Source: Opitutia bacterium (GTDB lineage: Bacteria; Verrucomicrobiota; Verrucomicrobiia; Opitutales; JANYEO01). From it: a stretch of DNA of 15,108 nt. The position numbers and the translations under genes are program-made. The DNA lies in NCBI GenBank assembly GCA_025363025.1, contig JANYEO010000137.1, positions 1 through 15,108 of the forward strand, given 5' to 3'. The notes under the pieces were generated by a model that had not been told where the DNA came from, ran no database searches, and saw only the letters and a program-made list of their open reading frames with translations. This document shows, in pieces, positions 1 to 7,806 of this stretch; the first letter of the stretch is position 1; the number at the start of each line of letters is the position of its first letter.

Positions 1-181
1 CTACCATCATTAAATACTGGTTGGGGTCCGCATTTATACAATGAAAAGCATCTATGTAGCATGGATCAATCACTTCAGCCAGGCGCTCTCGCTGCTTCCC
101 TAACTCATCTTCCAGCAGCAATGAAATAATAGCACGCAAATCTTTAATCGTTGCCTTGCGATGCGTAAGTCCTTGATTCAT
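1..181 (-). CDS. GNAT-family N-acetyltransferase, N-terminal part (cut by window edge)
   Basis: The first 60 residues of a protein read leftward from an ATG at 181 and run off the window. They match the usual start of a GNAT acetyltransferase: a basic residue pair (HRKAT), then DLRAIISLLLEDELGKQRE, then a segment ending DAFHCINADPNQYLMMV, where such proteins commonly have DELG followed by an F-x-x-I-x-x-DPNQ stretch. The acetyl-CoA loop would lie further left and is not visible, so the substrate cannot be named; small amines or protein N-termini are typical in the family. The gene begins 20 bp after the recJ stop on the same strand and may be the last gene of the yajC-secDF-recJ transcript. 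No Shine-Dalgarno sequence precedes it. The family call rests on pattern recognition of the N-terminus only. Confidence 0.72.
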   Translation of the reverse strand, partial: MNQGLTHRKATIKDLRAIISLLLEDELGKQRERLAEVIDPCYIDAFHCINADPNQYLMMV

Positions 182-201
182 AGAAAACTAATAATCATTT
201 A

Positions 202-1992
202 CTACCCTACCACGCGCCAATTGAGCAATTCGAGCTGCGGAGACTTCCGCCCATTCCAAACATTCCAGCCAAATTTCACCGCAAGGTCCAAAGGAACGCG
301 GGGAGGCGGTAAATTATCAGCACGATTCCATGCAACTCCGCCAACAAGCCCACTGGCCGTCTCCAGCTGAAAACGGTAATGGTTGTCCCCAAACAACACC
401 ACAGGATGATTGAATTGCGCCCCCCGAACCCCTAAAATAGGCTCAAGGTTTCCCTCTCCAAACGGGCGGAGTAAATCAAGCTCATGAAGCAAGGCCGCAT
501 CTAGCTCAGCTGGGGTCAACCAAGCCGCTATTTCTAATATCGCCTCAAGTTGAGCTCCTTTTAATTGTTCAAGGATTGCCTCATTAAAAGCAGCGCGAAA
601 AACATCAAGGTGCACTGGATCAAGAGATACCCCAACCGCCATAGGATGCCCCCCCCAGCTTTTCAGTAAATGTGCGGCAGATCCTAGCGCGTCCACTAAA
701 TTTACCCCAGGCACACTACGGCCAGAGCCTTTGGCAAAAACCCCTTCTGCGCCCAGCACAATAGCTGGTCGATAAAATTGACGGGCCAAGCGCCCCGCTA
801 CAATCCCAACCACCCCCGAGTGCCACTCTGCACTATAAACCACGAGGCCAGGGGATGTACTTTGCGTAGCTTCAACGATCGCTTCGGCCTCTTGGGCAAT
901 TTTTTTCTCAATTTCCTGACGCTGACGGTTTAATAAATTGAGCTCCTGCGCAGCTTCATACGCCCCGTCAAAATCACTCGAAAGGAGGATATCTAGCGGC
1001 AAAGCAGCATCAGCCAATCGTCCACTCGCATTAATGCGCGGCCCCAGCTTAAAGGAAACATCTACCGGGTGCACTTCTTGCCCAAGCTCCAAGCCACTCG
1101 CCTGAAATAAGGCCCGCACACCCGCATGGGCGCTCATGCTCAAACGCTTAAGCCCATGGCGCACAAGGATACGGTTTTCGAAGGTTAACGGCACCAAATC
1201 TGCCACCGTCCCCATCGCCACAAAGTCTAAATACTCTTTAAGCTGCACTTCATGGGCCAAGGGCATCCCTTCATCCCTCAAATGCTTCAATAGTCCGTGG
1301 ACAAGCTTAAAGACTAGCCCCACAGCTGAAAGCTGAAGCCAAGGTACATCAGGCCCATCAAACACATGAGGGTTTACTAAAATCGCCTCATCCGGCAAAG
1401 CAGACTTAGACCGATGATGGTCCAAAATAATAACATCCACACCATTGGCACGGAGGACCGCCACCTCATCAACGGCATTTGTTCCACAATCAAGCGCTAT
1501 AAAAAGCTGAGGCTGCGACTCTTCTAATGCCCGCTTAACCACCGCATGGCTAAGCCCATACCCCTCCTCCATCCGCCGAGGCACAAGATAAGATGGATTC
1601 ATCCCTAAACGCCTCAAAATAGCAACGAGCAAAGTCGTAGCGGTAATCCCATCAACATCATAATCCCCTAATACCAAAACCCGCTCTTTATTCAGCAAGG
1701 CCTTACTAATCCGCAGCACCGCCTCTTTTAAATGGGTTAACTTAAAGGGGTCTGCTAAATCAGCTAAGCGTGGGTGCAAAAACCGCTCCGCAACTTCTGG
1801 GTCAGTAATCCCTTGGCGCACGAGCAAACGGGCTAAAACAGCGCTTGATTTAAGGGCTGCTCCTAGCCGCTCAACTGCACCGCTCTCCGCAGGGGTATCA
1901 ACCCAGCGCAAAGCAGGCACACGAAACGGTGGAACTGTCCCGCGCTCATCCGGACTTTTAGCGGCCGGCATTACTGGAAGCATCCCATTCAT
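202..1992 (-). CDS. recJ: Single-stranded-DNA-specific exonuclease RecJ
   Basis: This is a 596-residue DHH-superfamily 5'-3' exonuclease that degrades single-stranded DNA in recombination and mismatch or base-excision repair in the cytoplasm. Family length is usually about 560-600. Motifs appear in order: GDYDVDG at about 109-115 (motif I metal ligands), DCG at 168-170, DHH at 191-193, GTVADLVPL at 261-269, GPRINASGRL at 317-326 (start of the DHHA1 part), EWHSGVVGIVAGRL at 389-402, GSGRS at 422-426 and GGH at 447-449. All catalytic aspartates and histidines seem present. The chosen ATG lies 35 bp inside the end of secDF. Two further in-frame ATGs (1983, 1971) also lie inside secDF, so overlap is unavoidable and translational coupling is likely. 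A G8 tract on the coding strand (+ strand C8, 649-656) encodes the conserved Trp-Gly-Gly before that His. Confidence 0.96.
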   Translation of the reverse strand: MNGMLPVMPAAKSPDERGTVPPFRVPALRWVDTPAESGAVERLGAALKSSAVLARLLVRQGITDPEVAERFLHPRLADLADPFKLTHLKEAVLRISKALLNKERVLVLGDYDVDGITATTLLVAILRRLGMNPSYLVPRRMEEGYGLSHAVVKRALEESQPQLFIALDCGTNAVDEVAVLRANGVDVIILDHHRSKSALPDEAILVNPHVFDGPDVPWLQLSAVGLVFKLVHGLLKHLRDEGMPLAHEVQLKEYLDFVAMGTVADLVPLTFENRILVRHGLKRLSMSAHAGVRALFQASGLELGQEVHPVDVSFKLGPRINASGRLADAALPLDILLSSDFDGAYEAAQELNLLNRQRQEIEKKIAQEAEAIVEATQSTSPGLVVYSAEWHSGVVGIVAGRLARQFYRPAIVLGAEGVFAKGSGRSVPGVNLVDALGSAAHLLKSWGGHPMAVGVSLDPVHLDVFRAAFNEAILEQLKGAQLEAILEIAAWLTPAELDAALLHELDLLRPFGEGNLEPILGVRGAQFNHPVVLFGDNHYRFQLETASGLVGGVAWNRADNLPPPRVPLDLAVKFGWNVWNGRKSPQLELLNWRVVG

Positions 1993-4540
1993 AGCGGGGT
2001 AAAACTTCCCGTGCCTCTACATGGTGACGGTCTCCCTTGTGCCACCAGTAGAAAATGGGGCTTGCCACAAAAATAGAGGATAAGGTGCCAATCACAATCC
2101 CGAGCATAAACAAGAATGCAAAATCACAAATCTCGCCCGCTCCAAAAATATAAAGCGCCAATGAAGCCAAAAATGTCGTTAAACTCGTCAATGTTGTCCG
2201 GGAAAGCGTGCGATTGACAGAAAGATTAATCACATCCAATAACCGCATCGTTGGGTTTAAAATAAGCTCCTCTCGAATACGGTCAAATACGACGATTTTA
2301 TCATTAATAGAGTACCCAATAATCATCAGCACCGCCGCTACCATAGAAGCCGAGAATTGCCCTCCTACCAGCACAAATATCCCAACCGCCATCAATGCGT
2401 CTAGTGTCGTAGATACGGCAGCCCCTACTCCATAGCCCATTTCAAAGCGAAAGGCCACATAAACTAAAATCCCAAAAAGCGCCGCCAGGACAGACCACAT
2501 CGCATTCCACTGTATCGCCTCACTGACAGACGCCCCAATATGCGCTTCCCCAATTAACATAAGCCCAGCGTCCGGAAATTGCTTTTTTAGCGCATCCACA
2601 ACCAAGGCGCCCTTACCTGTTTCCGTCTCGATTTTTAGTTTCTCCTTCGCATCCCCCAATAAGGTTTGGTAAACCGGCGCTACGTAGGAAATCCCCGCTT
2701 GTGTCGCAACCTGATGGATATCCGTTAAAGGGATTTTATGGTCAAAAGTCAGCGTCATCGCTTCTCCCCCGCGGAAGTCAACCCCGAGAATGTCTCGCCC
2801 ACGCAGCCCAATACCAATGCCACCTGCCACAATGATAAGGAGCACCAACGCTATCGCTGGCCGCCCATAAGACAGAAAAGCTATTTTCGAGTCCCTGAAG
2901 AAGGAAAAATGCATCATCGACTTGATCCAGCCTCGATTCACAAAAAACTCCAGGAGCATGTAGCTAACAATCAATGCCGTAAACAACGTGGCAATAATCC
3001 CTAAAGAAAGGGAAATCCCAAAGCCCTTAACTGAGCCTGTACCCAAGAAAATAAGGATCCCGCTCACCAAAAGCGTCGTCAGGTTAGAGTCCAAAATCGT
3101 TGAAAAAGCACGGTCATGCCCAGCAACCAAAGCCGCTTTCATACTCTTCCCGTTACGGAGCTCTTCCCGCATCCGCTCAAAAATAAGAATATGTGCATCC
3201 ACGGCCATCCCCACGTTCAAGACCAAAGCGGCCACCCCGGGCAGCGTAAGGGTTGCCCCCAGCATCGCCATTGCAGCCAAAGTTATCGAGATATTCAAAG
3301 CAACCGCCACCATGGCAATAAGGCCACATCCCCTATAATACCCAATCATGAAAAGCGCTACCAAGGCCACTCCCAAAATAGAAGCATTAATGGAAGCCAC
3401 TCGTGCATCCTCAGCCAAAGAAGGGCCCACTTCGTACATTTCATCAACCGTCAGGGCGAACTCCAGGGGGTTATTCAGCACATTCGAAAGCTCCATGGCT
3501 TCACGCTGAGTAAAATTACCTGAAATACGCGCATGTCCACCAGGGATCGCCTCTGTCACCCGCGGGGCAGAGTAAAGTTTCCCATCTAATACAATCGCCA
3601 AACGGCCATAACGGCTCGGGCTATTATCAGGCAGCTTCGCATACTTCGCACTCTCATTTTCAGTAGCGATTTGCCCTGTCAAATTCCGGAAACGCTCAGC
3701 CCCCTCCGTCGTAAAGTTAAGATTAATTTGATACCCCCCCTCATCTGCCATCGAGGCAAAAGCACTGGCCACACTATCCCCCATCATATCCGGGATACGT
3801 TTTACATAAAGCCGGCTAAGGTAGATCTCGCCCGTGCGCGGGTCGACATGCTCTTCCTCCATGATCGTATACCCAGGAACATCACCAGGCTGGCTATCTG
3901 CCGTAGGCGTCTGCGTACGGTGGACACGGTGGAAGGTCAATTTTGCAGGTTTTTGAAGCGCTGAAATGGCATCTGGGTTTTCCTGCGTCGTCACCCCCGG
4001 AAGCTGGACTTCAATATGATCGGCCCCTGTCACGCGGATGAGGGGCTCCGTCACGCCCAAGCCGTTAATACGGTTATGCATAATCTCCACCGCTTTTTCA
4101 AGACGCTGGACACTCAAGGCTTCATCGGCCCCGTGGAGCGCTTGCTCATCCACCTTAAGCGTAAAGGCCAATCCTCCCTTTAAGTCGAGCCCTAGCTTCA
4201 AGCGGCCTTGCGTATTTTGCAGTAAATAATTAAGCAAAATCTCGTTTCGCTGGTCCAAATTCTTCACATCGGCCACATCTAGGCCTGGAAAGTAAAGCGC
4301 CAGATTGAGCCTATCCTCTTTGGCAATCGTTTTTAAGGCTACGAACAAAGTAGGCGCCCCTCCGGCTGCTACACGGGCATTCGCACGCGCCAGCAAAGAT
4401 TGAAAGCCCTCAGGGTCATGGCTAGCCTGCTCCACCAAGTACGGCTCAAATGGCCGATCCTGCAAAGGGATCAATTCACCCGCCGCCCAGGCAATAACAC
4501 CCAGGGTTAAAACTAGCTTCCACCAAAGACCGCTTCTCAT
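1958..4540 (-). CDS. secDF: Fused protein translocase subunit SecDF
   Basis: An 860-residue fusion of SecD and SecF, the proton-driven membrane component that helps pull proteins through SecYEG. An N-terminal membrane segment (about 5-22) is followed by the SecD periplasmic domain, with LGLDLKGG at 116-123, HNRINGLGVTEPLI at about 155-168 and IEVQLPG at 176-182. Five SecD membrane segments follow (about 383-530); GMAVDAH at 444-450 carries the conserved Asp448. SecF starts near 545, with LGVDFRGG at 585-592 and GYSINDK at 742-748, which carries the conserved Asp747. The fusion is typical of Bacteroidota, Chlamydiota, Verrucomicrobiota and some Bacillota. yajC lies upstream and recJ downstream, an arrangement seen in many bacteria. 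The start codon overlaps an ATAACGTATTA word, and no Shine-Dalgarno sequence is visible. Confidence 0.97.
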   Translation of the reverse strand: MRSGLWWKLVLTLGVIAWAAGELIPLQDRPFEPYLVEQASHDPEGFQSLLARANARVAAGGAPTLFVALKTIAKEDRLNLALYFPGLDVADVKNLDQRNEILLNYLLQNTQGRLKLGLDLKGGLAFTLKVDEQALHGADEALSVQRLEKAVEIMHNRINGLGVTEPLIRVTGADHIEVQLPGVTTQENPDAISALQKPAKLTFHRVHRTQTPTADSQPGDVPGYTIMEEEHVDPRTGEIYLSRLYVKRIPDMMGDSVASAFASMADEGGYQINLNFTTEGAERFRNLTGQIATENESAKYAKLPDNSPSRYGRLAIVLDGKLYSAPRVTEAIPGGHARISGNFTQREAMELSNVLNNPLEFALTVDEMYEVGPSLAEDARVASINASILGVALVALFMIGYYRGCGLIAMVAVALNISITLAAMAMLGATLTLPGVAALVLNVGMAVDAHILIFERMREELRNGKSMKAALVAGHDRAFSTILDSNLTTLLVSGILIFLGTGSVKGFGISLSLGIIATLFTALIVSYMLLEFFVNRGWIKSMMHFSFFRDSKIAFLSYGRPAIALVLLIIVAGGIGIGLRGRDILGVDFRGGEAMTLTFDHKIPLTDIHQVATQAGISYVAPVYQTLLGDAKEKLKIETETGKGALVVDALKKQFPDAGLMLIGEAHIGASVSEAIQWNAMWSVLAALFGILVYVAFRFEMGYGVGAAVSTTLDALMAVGIFVLVGGQFSASMVAAVLMIIGYSINDKIVVFDRIREELILNPTMRLLDVINLSVNRTLSRTTLTSLTTFLASLALYIFGAGEICDFAFLFMLGIVIGTLSSIFVASPIFYWWHKGDRHHVEAREVLPRYEWDASSNAGR

Positions 4541-4672
4541 AACGTATTAGCGTTTAAAGGTTAATATAAATAAAGTGAATCAATCAAAGGCCTGAGACTA
4601 TTTGTATTACTCCAAGAAGCAAACAAGCATTTAATGCAAAACGCTCCAGCCATGCTTGCCTTCAAAAAAGAA

Positions 4673-5002
4673 CTACTTCGTATCCTTGGGCAAGGTGGCC
4701 TTGCTTTGCACAGCCGTTTTATGGAACTCCGCCTTGACCCCTTCAGCGACTTTTAAAACCAAACGATCTTCCTTAACTTGAGCAATCGTTCCATAGAGCC
4801 CACCTGAGGTTAATACTTCATCGCCCACTTCCAGAGCCTTAAGCATCTGTTCATGAAGCTTCTGGCGCTTACGCTGAGGCGCAATTAAAAGAAACCAAAA
4901 GCCCCCCATCATTAAAACGAGGACCATAATGTTCATGCCGCCGCCAAAAGGAGATGCATCGGCCTGGGCTAAGAAAGGGATAATAGATAATGTGGTAAAC
5001 AT
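4673..5002 (-). CDS. yajC: Preprotein translocase accessory subunit YajC
   Basis: A small inner-membrane protein that associates with SecDF. From the ATG at 5002 it is 109 residues, normal for YajC. It has a short N-terminal hydrophobic stretch, a glycine-rich turn (FGGGMN), one clear membrane helix (IMVLVLMMGGFWFLLIAPQ), then the conserved basic tail RKRQKLHEQMLKALEVGDEV, followed by the SGGLYGTIAQV beta region and a soluble C-terminus ending in lysines. The frame stays open to a TTG at 5029. I prefer the ATG because it leaves the usual short YajC N-terminus. secDF starts 132 bp downstream on the same strand, so the two are probably one transcript. The two proteins are expected to act together in the membrane. 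No Shine-Dalgarno sequence precedes either candidate start. Confidence 0.93.
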   Translation of the reverse strand: MFTTLSIIPFLAQADASPFGGGMNIMVLVLMMGGFWFLLIAPQRKRQKLHEQMLKALEVGDEVLTSGGLYGTIAQVKEDRLVLKVAEGVKAEFHKTAVQSKATLPKDTK

Positions 5003-5197
5003 GTTTGATATATGAAAGCCAAGAGCCAAACCGAGCGCCGCTCAAAAAGCAAGCTGTTAGCAAGTCCCAAAGCAAATTAAGCCCTACCCAACCGCACCTT
5101 TACCCAAAATTCTCAAAAGCAAACCCGTAAACAGTCCCATAAAATGCGTAAATCGATCCTTGCCGAAGCCCCAAAGATGCCCCACTTTACCCTTTTT
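5003..5197. promoter_or_regulatory. Divergent intergenic region between yajC and def
   Basis: This 195 bp gap separates the leftward yajC-secDF-recJ set from the rightward def-rsmG set, so both should have promoters here. I see no strong -35/-10 pair on either strand. A weak TATATC-like box lies four bases before the yajC ATG on the minus strand. The open reading frames that cross the gap look like shadows or upstream extensions of the two flanking genes. The promoter role is inferred from gene orientation only. Confidence 0.4.
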
Positions 5198-5779
5198 ATG
5201 ACACTTAGAATCCGCCTCTATGGAGACTCTGTCCTCCGCGAAAAAGCTCAACCCATCACACACTTCGATGCAGCGCTCAAGGCATTTGCAAACGATATGA
5301 TCGATACGGTGCACGCAGAAGAAGGTTACGGGGTTGCCGCTCCACAAGTGGGCAAAAGTCTTCGCATGTTTGTCGTAGATATTCGGAACGATTACGGACA
5401 CGTCTTTACCTATACCTACGACGGCAAAACACCGCCTCCAGACATTTTATTTCCCCTGGTTATCATTAATCCTGTTTTTACGGCAAAAAGCACCCAAACG
5501 GATACTCTCAGCGAAGCCTGTATGTCCCTGCCTGATGTCCGCGTTCCGGTTACCCGACCCGAAGAAGTGACTATAAGCTTCCAAGACACAGAGGGCAACT
5601 TTCACACACTAGAAACCAACGGTCTATTTGCCAAATGCATTCAGCACGAATATGATCACCTAGACGGCATTCTCATTATCGATTACGCAACTGCAGCCCT
5701 ACGCGAACGTCTACGCAGCAAACTTACCTGCATTAGGCGGGATCAAAAGGCGGAAGAAAAAGCCGCCAGAAAAGGTTAA
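5198..5779 (+). CDS. def: Peptide deformylase
   Basis: Removes the formyl group from the N-terminal methionine of new proteins, using a metal ion (usually iron) in the cytoplasm. From the ATG at 5198 it is 193 residues. The three family motifs are present: GYGVAAPQVG (43-52, motif I, GxGxAAPQ), EACMSLP (106-112, motif II, normally EGCLS, with metal ligand Cys108) and QHEYDHLDG (149-157, motif III, HExxDH, with His150, Glu151 and His154). The Ala and Met in motif II are a mild variant. An insert around residues 66-90 (TYTYDGKTPPPDILFPL) between motifs I and II is longer than in the E. coli enzyme and resembles what I recall from verrucomicrobial deformylases. Upstream in-frame ATGs at 5144 and 5177 exist, but RIRLYGDSVLRE is the usual family beginning and fits the 5198 start. 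rsmG follows after 6 bp. Confidence 0.95.
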   Translation: MTLRIRLYGDSVLREKAQPITHFDAALKAFANDMIDTVHAEEGYGVAAPQVGKSLRMFVVDIRNDYGHVFTYTYDGKTPPPDILFPLVIINPVFTAKSTQTDTLSEACMSLPDVRVPVTRPEEVTISFQDTEGNFHTLETNGLFAKCIQHEYDHLDGILIIDYATAALRERLRSKLTCIRRDQKAEEKAARKG

Positions 5780-5785
5780 GCCTCA

Positions 5786-6451
5786 ATGCTTCAAAATCAA
5801 TCAACACCCTCCCTCGAGGCCCTCTTCCCTGCCCTCCCGCCAGCTGCCTATGAGCAACTCGCACAATTGATGGCCGAAGTTCGCGCGTGGAATGATAAGC
5901 TAAACTTAGTCTCCAAAAAAGACGTCGACTTTCTTCAAGAAAACCATCTCTTCCCCAGTCTCGCCTTTACCAAAGTCATTAACATAAAACCTGGCATGCG
6001 CATACTCGATGTCGGCACCGGGGGTGGCTTCCCCGGGCTCCCCTTGGCCATTTGCTACCCAGAGGCCGACTTCCTTCTTATCGATTCCGTGGGGAAGAAA
6101 ATTGACGCCGTCAAATCCATGGTCGGGGTCCTCGGCCTTAAAAACGTCCTCACCGTGCATGGCCGGGTGGAAAAACAAGGCGGCCAATTCAATATGATAC
6201 TGGGCCGTGCCGTCGCCGCCTTGCCCGCTTTTCTCAGCTGGATTGCCCCACGACTGCTCGAGCAAGGTAAAGTCGCCTATCTAAAGGGAGGGCCCCTAGA
6301 GCCCGAATTGGCCGAAAAACAAGTCCTTCCCGTAAAACAAAAGCTTTTAGACGAACTCCTGGCCCCCTTAACTTACGAGGGCAAATACATCGTCACTTTT
6401 GCGGGCCTAGCCATCCGCAAGGCTTATCTTGATAACGTTAGCAGCCTATAA
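5786..6451 (+). CDS. rsmG: 16S rRNA (guanine-527-N7)-methyltransferase RsmG
   Basis: A class I SAM-dependent methyltransferase that modifies G527 in the 530 loop of 16S rRNA; loss gives low-level streptomycin resistance in several bacteria. It is 221 residues, close to the family's usual 200-240. NLVSKKD at 40-46 and an HLFPSL segment at 54-59 are the typical GidB N-terminus. LDVGTGGGFPGLPLAI at 74-89 is the SAM-binding loop, followed by LLIDSVGKKIDAV (97-109), GLKNV (117-121) and an R-V-E at 127-129. GRAVAALP at 140-147 corresponds to the conserved SRA region. It starts 6 bp after the def stop, so the two genes form an operon. A distant AAAGG precedes the start but is too far away to be a convincing ribosome binding site. 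Confidence 0.95.
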   Translation: MLQNQSTPSLEALFPALPPAAYEQLAQLMAEVRAWNDKLNLVSKKDVDFLQENHLFPSLAFTKVINIKPGMRILDVGTGGGFPGLPLAICYPEADFLLIDSVGKKIDAVKSMVGVLGLKNVLTVHGRVEKQGGQFNMILGRAVAALPAFLSWIAPRLLEQGKVAYLKGGPLEPELAEKQVLPVKQKLLDELLAPLTYEGKYIVTFAGLAIRKAYLDNVSSL

Positions 6452-6496
6452 GGCGCCCCGAAAAAGAAAGGGATATATTAACAAATAAGCATATCA

Positions 6497-7759
6497 ATGT
6501 ACGCTCGACACATGTCCACAAACAATTACCTAACCAAATCTGCCGGAAAACTGTTTCTGATTATCTTAATCATAAGCAGCTTCGCCTTAAACTCTATTGC
6601 CGCGGGCAATACGATCTATTTAGTAGGAGAGCATCATGATAATGTCAATGACGATGCGCTATCGTTAGCTCTCGCTAAAAAAGCCAAATCACAAAAACTC
6701 TTACTAGGAGTTGAAGCCCCCAACACCCCAAGCATTGATGGCGTCGACACACCTTGTATGTATCACTCAATTTGTGATTTAAACCCAGACAACCAGGCAT
6801 ATATAGCCTCACTTGATGATACACGTGCACGGCTTATCGCCCATTTATTTTATTTCTACTCTAAGCTTATTTTAATGGAAATGTGTGAGCAAATACTGAC
6901 CTCACCCCATTCACCCGTATATTTAACAGCAACAGTTCGCTCCGCGCTTCCTGAATTATGGGACCATCAACTTTCATTAGCTTCGATGAAAGAGGCCTTT
7001 GCGATGCTCATGTTTAGCGATAAAGAATGGGCCCTGTGGCAAACAATAAACCAAGGCCCTTTCTTCACTCAACTAACCCAATCATTTGCTAAAACCCGGG
7101 TAAGAACAGACCAAGACCGATTGAGGTTCTTCCTGCAGCCCTTCTGGCTCAATCAAAAGATAACTTATTCAAAAGAGCTAGTCTTAACGCTCTTAAATGA
7201 ATTACAACCCATCTTAGTTCAATTAACGGCCGCTGTTTTAACCTCACCCGAAGCAGAGGTCATGCCGGAGGATTTTAAAAATAATCTGCAAAACACGGAG
7301 ACATTGCTAAAAAACGTCAGATCCATCAATGCTCACACAGTAGCAAATATTCAAGCCATGAACGACAAAGAAGAAATCGTAAGCGGCCTACTCGGTGATC
7401 GTTTGCGCGAATTCTATATGGCCCTCCATTTACAGACATTATCCAATACAGCAGAAGCGTTAAATGTACCCTTGGTTGCAATAACAGGAATGGATCATAC
7501 GCCTGGCATTTATATGTTTTTGAAAGAAATGGGCTTTTCAGTAGAAGTGGGATTAAAAGAAAATTTTTTAAAACTACCTCAAACACTCGCCCACTATGCA
7601 AAATCCAATACATTAGCCAAACTCCTCCAGAGACGCTTTGCCGTATCTGTTGGGCTGAACGCAAGCGATATTACAGCCTATTTCGATCAGAACAAAACCA
7701 GCGATCCAGAAGCCGCTGCCGCTCTTGAAGTCATCAACAAATACCATGACGAACTTTAG
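6497..7759 (+). CDS. Secreted protein with TraB/TIKI/ChaN-like motifs, function unknown
   Basis: A 420-residue protein with an N-terminal signal: two lysines, then the hydrophobic run LFLIILIISSFAL, then SIAAG as a likely cleavage site near residue 36. The mature part starts with YLVGEHHDN (41-49). A GVEAP follows at 71-75, RLREFYMALHLQTL at about 302-315, and AITGMDHTPG at 328-337 followed by FLKEMGFSVEVG. These resemble, in order, the GxxH plus Glu site and the C-terminal GxxHxxG-(x)n-GYxV element of the TraB/GumN/TIKI/ChaN (EreA-like) superfamily, whose members are proposed metalloproteases or haem binders. The middle of about 200 residues (95-290) is helical and not recognised. Single-line hand counts give about 28-45% GC, clearly below flanking rsmG and tatC, so the gene may be acquired or fast evolving. 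An alternative ATG at 6512 would give a shorter, more usual signal n-region. A TATATT box lies at 6474-6479. Confidence 0.7.
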   Translation: MYARHMSTNNYLTKSAGKLFLIILIISSFALNSIAAGNTIYLVGEHHDNVNDDALSLALAKKAKSQKLLLGVEAPNTPSIDGVDTPCMYHSICDLNPDNQAYIASLDDTRARLIAHLFYFYSKLILMEMCEQILTSPHSPVYLTATVRSALPELWDHQLSLASMKEAFAMLMFSDKEWALWQTINQGPFFTQLTQSFAKTRVRTDQDRLRFFLQPFWLNQKITYSKELVLTLLNELQPILVQLTAAVLTSPEAEVMPEDFKNNLQNTETLLKNVRSINAHTVANIQAMNDKEEIVSGLLGDRLREFYMALHLQTLSNTAEALNVPLVAITGMDHTPGIYMFLKEMGFSVEVGLKENFLKLPQTLAHYAKSNTLAKLLQRRFAVSVGLNASDITAYFDQNKTSDPEAAAALEVINKYHDEL

Positions 7760-7766
7760 GCCTAAA
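7755..7766. repeat. 12-bp perfect palindrome over a stop codon
   Basis: TTTAGGCCTAAA overlaps the TAG stop of the preceding secreted-protein gene and is followed by an A-rich stretch. It could form a small cruciform or a weak hairpin, but it has no loop and no following T-run. I do not call it a terminator. tatC starts 41 bp further on. Confidence 0.35.
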
Positions 7767-7806
7767 AAAGGCAAACAACACATTTAACGCAAATAAACCC
7801 TTGCCC

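Noticed and set aside
3116..3523. Rightward open frame of 135 codons opposite secDF
   Set aside because: It is the complement of conserved SecD membrane segments, has His/Arg-rich shadow composition, and overlaps other shadow frames.
5003..5029. TTG start that lengthens YajC by nine residues
   Set aside because: The ATG at 5002 gives the usual short N-terminus before the hydrophobic stretch; the extra residues have no family counterpart.
5144..5197. Longer N-terminus for the deformylase (ATG at 5144 or 5177)
   Set aside because: Family proteins begin a few residues before the GDSVLRE-like segment, which fits the ATG at 5198; the extension looks like leader sequence.
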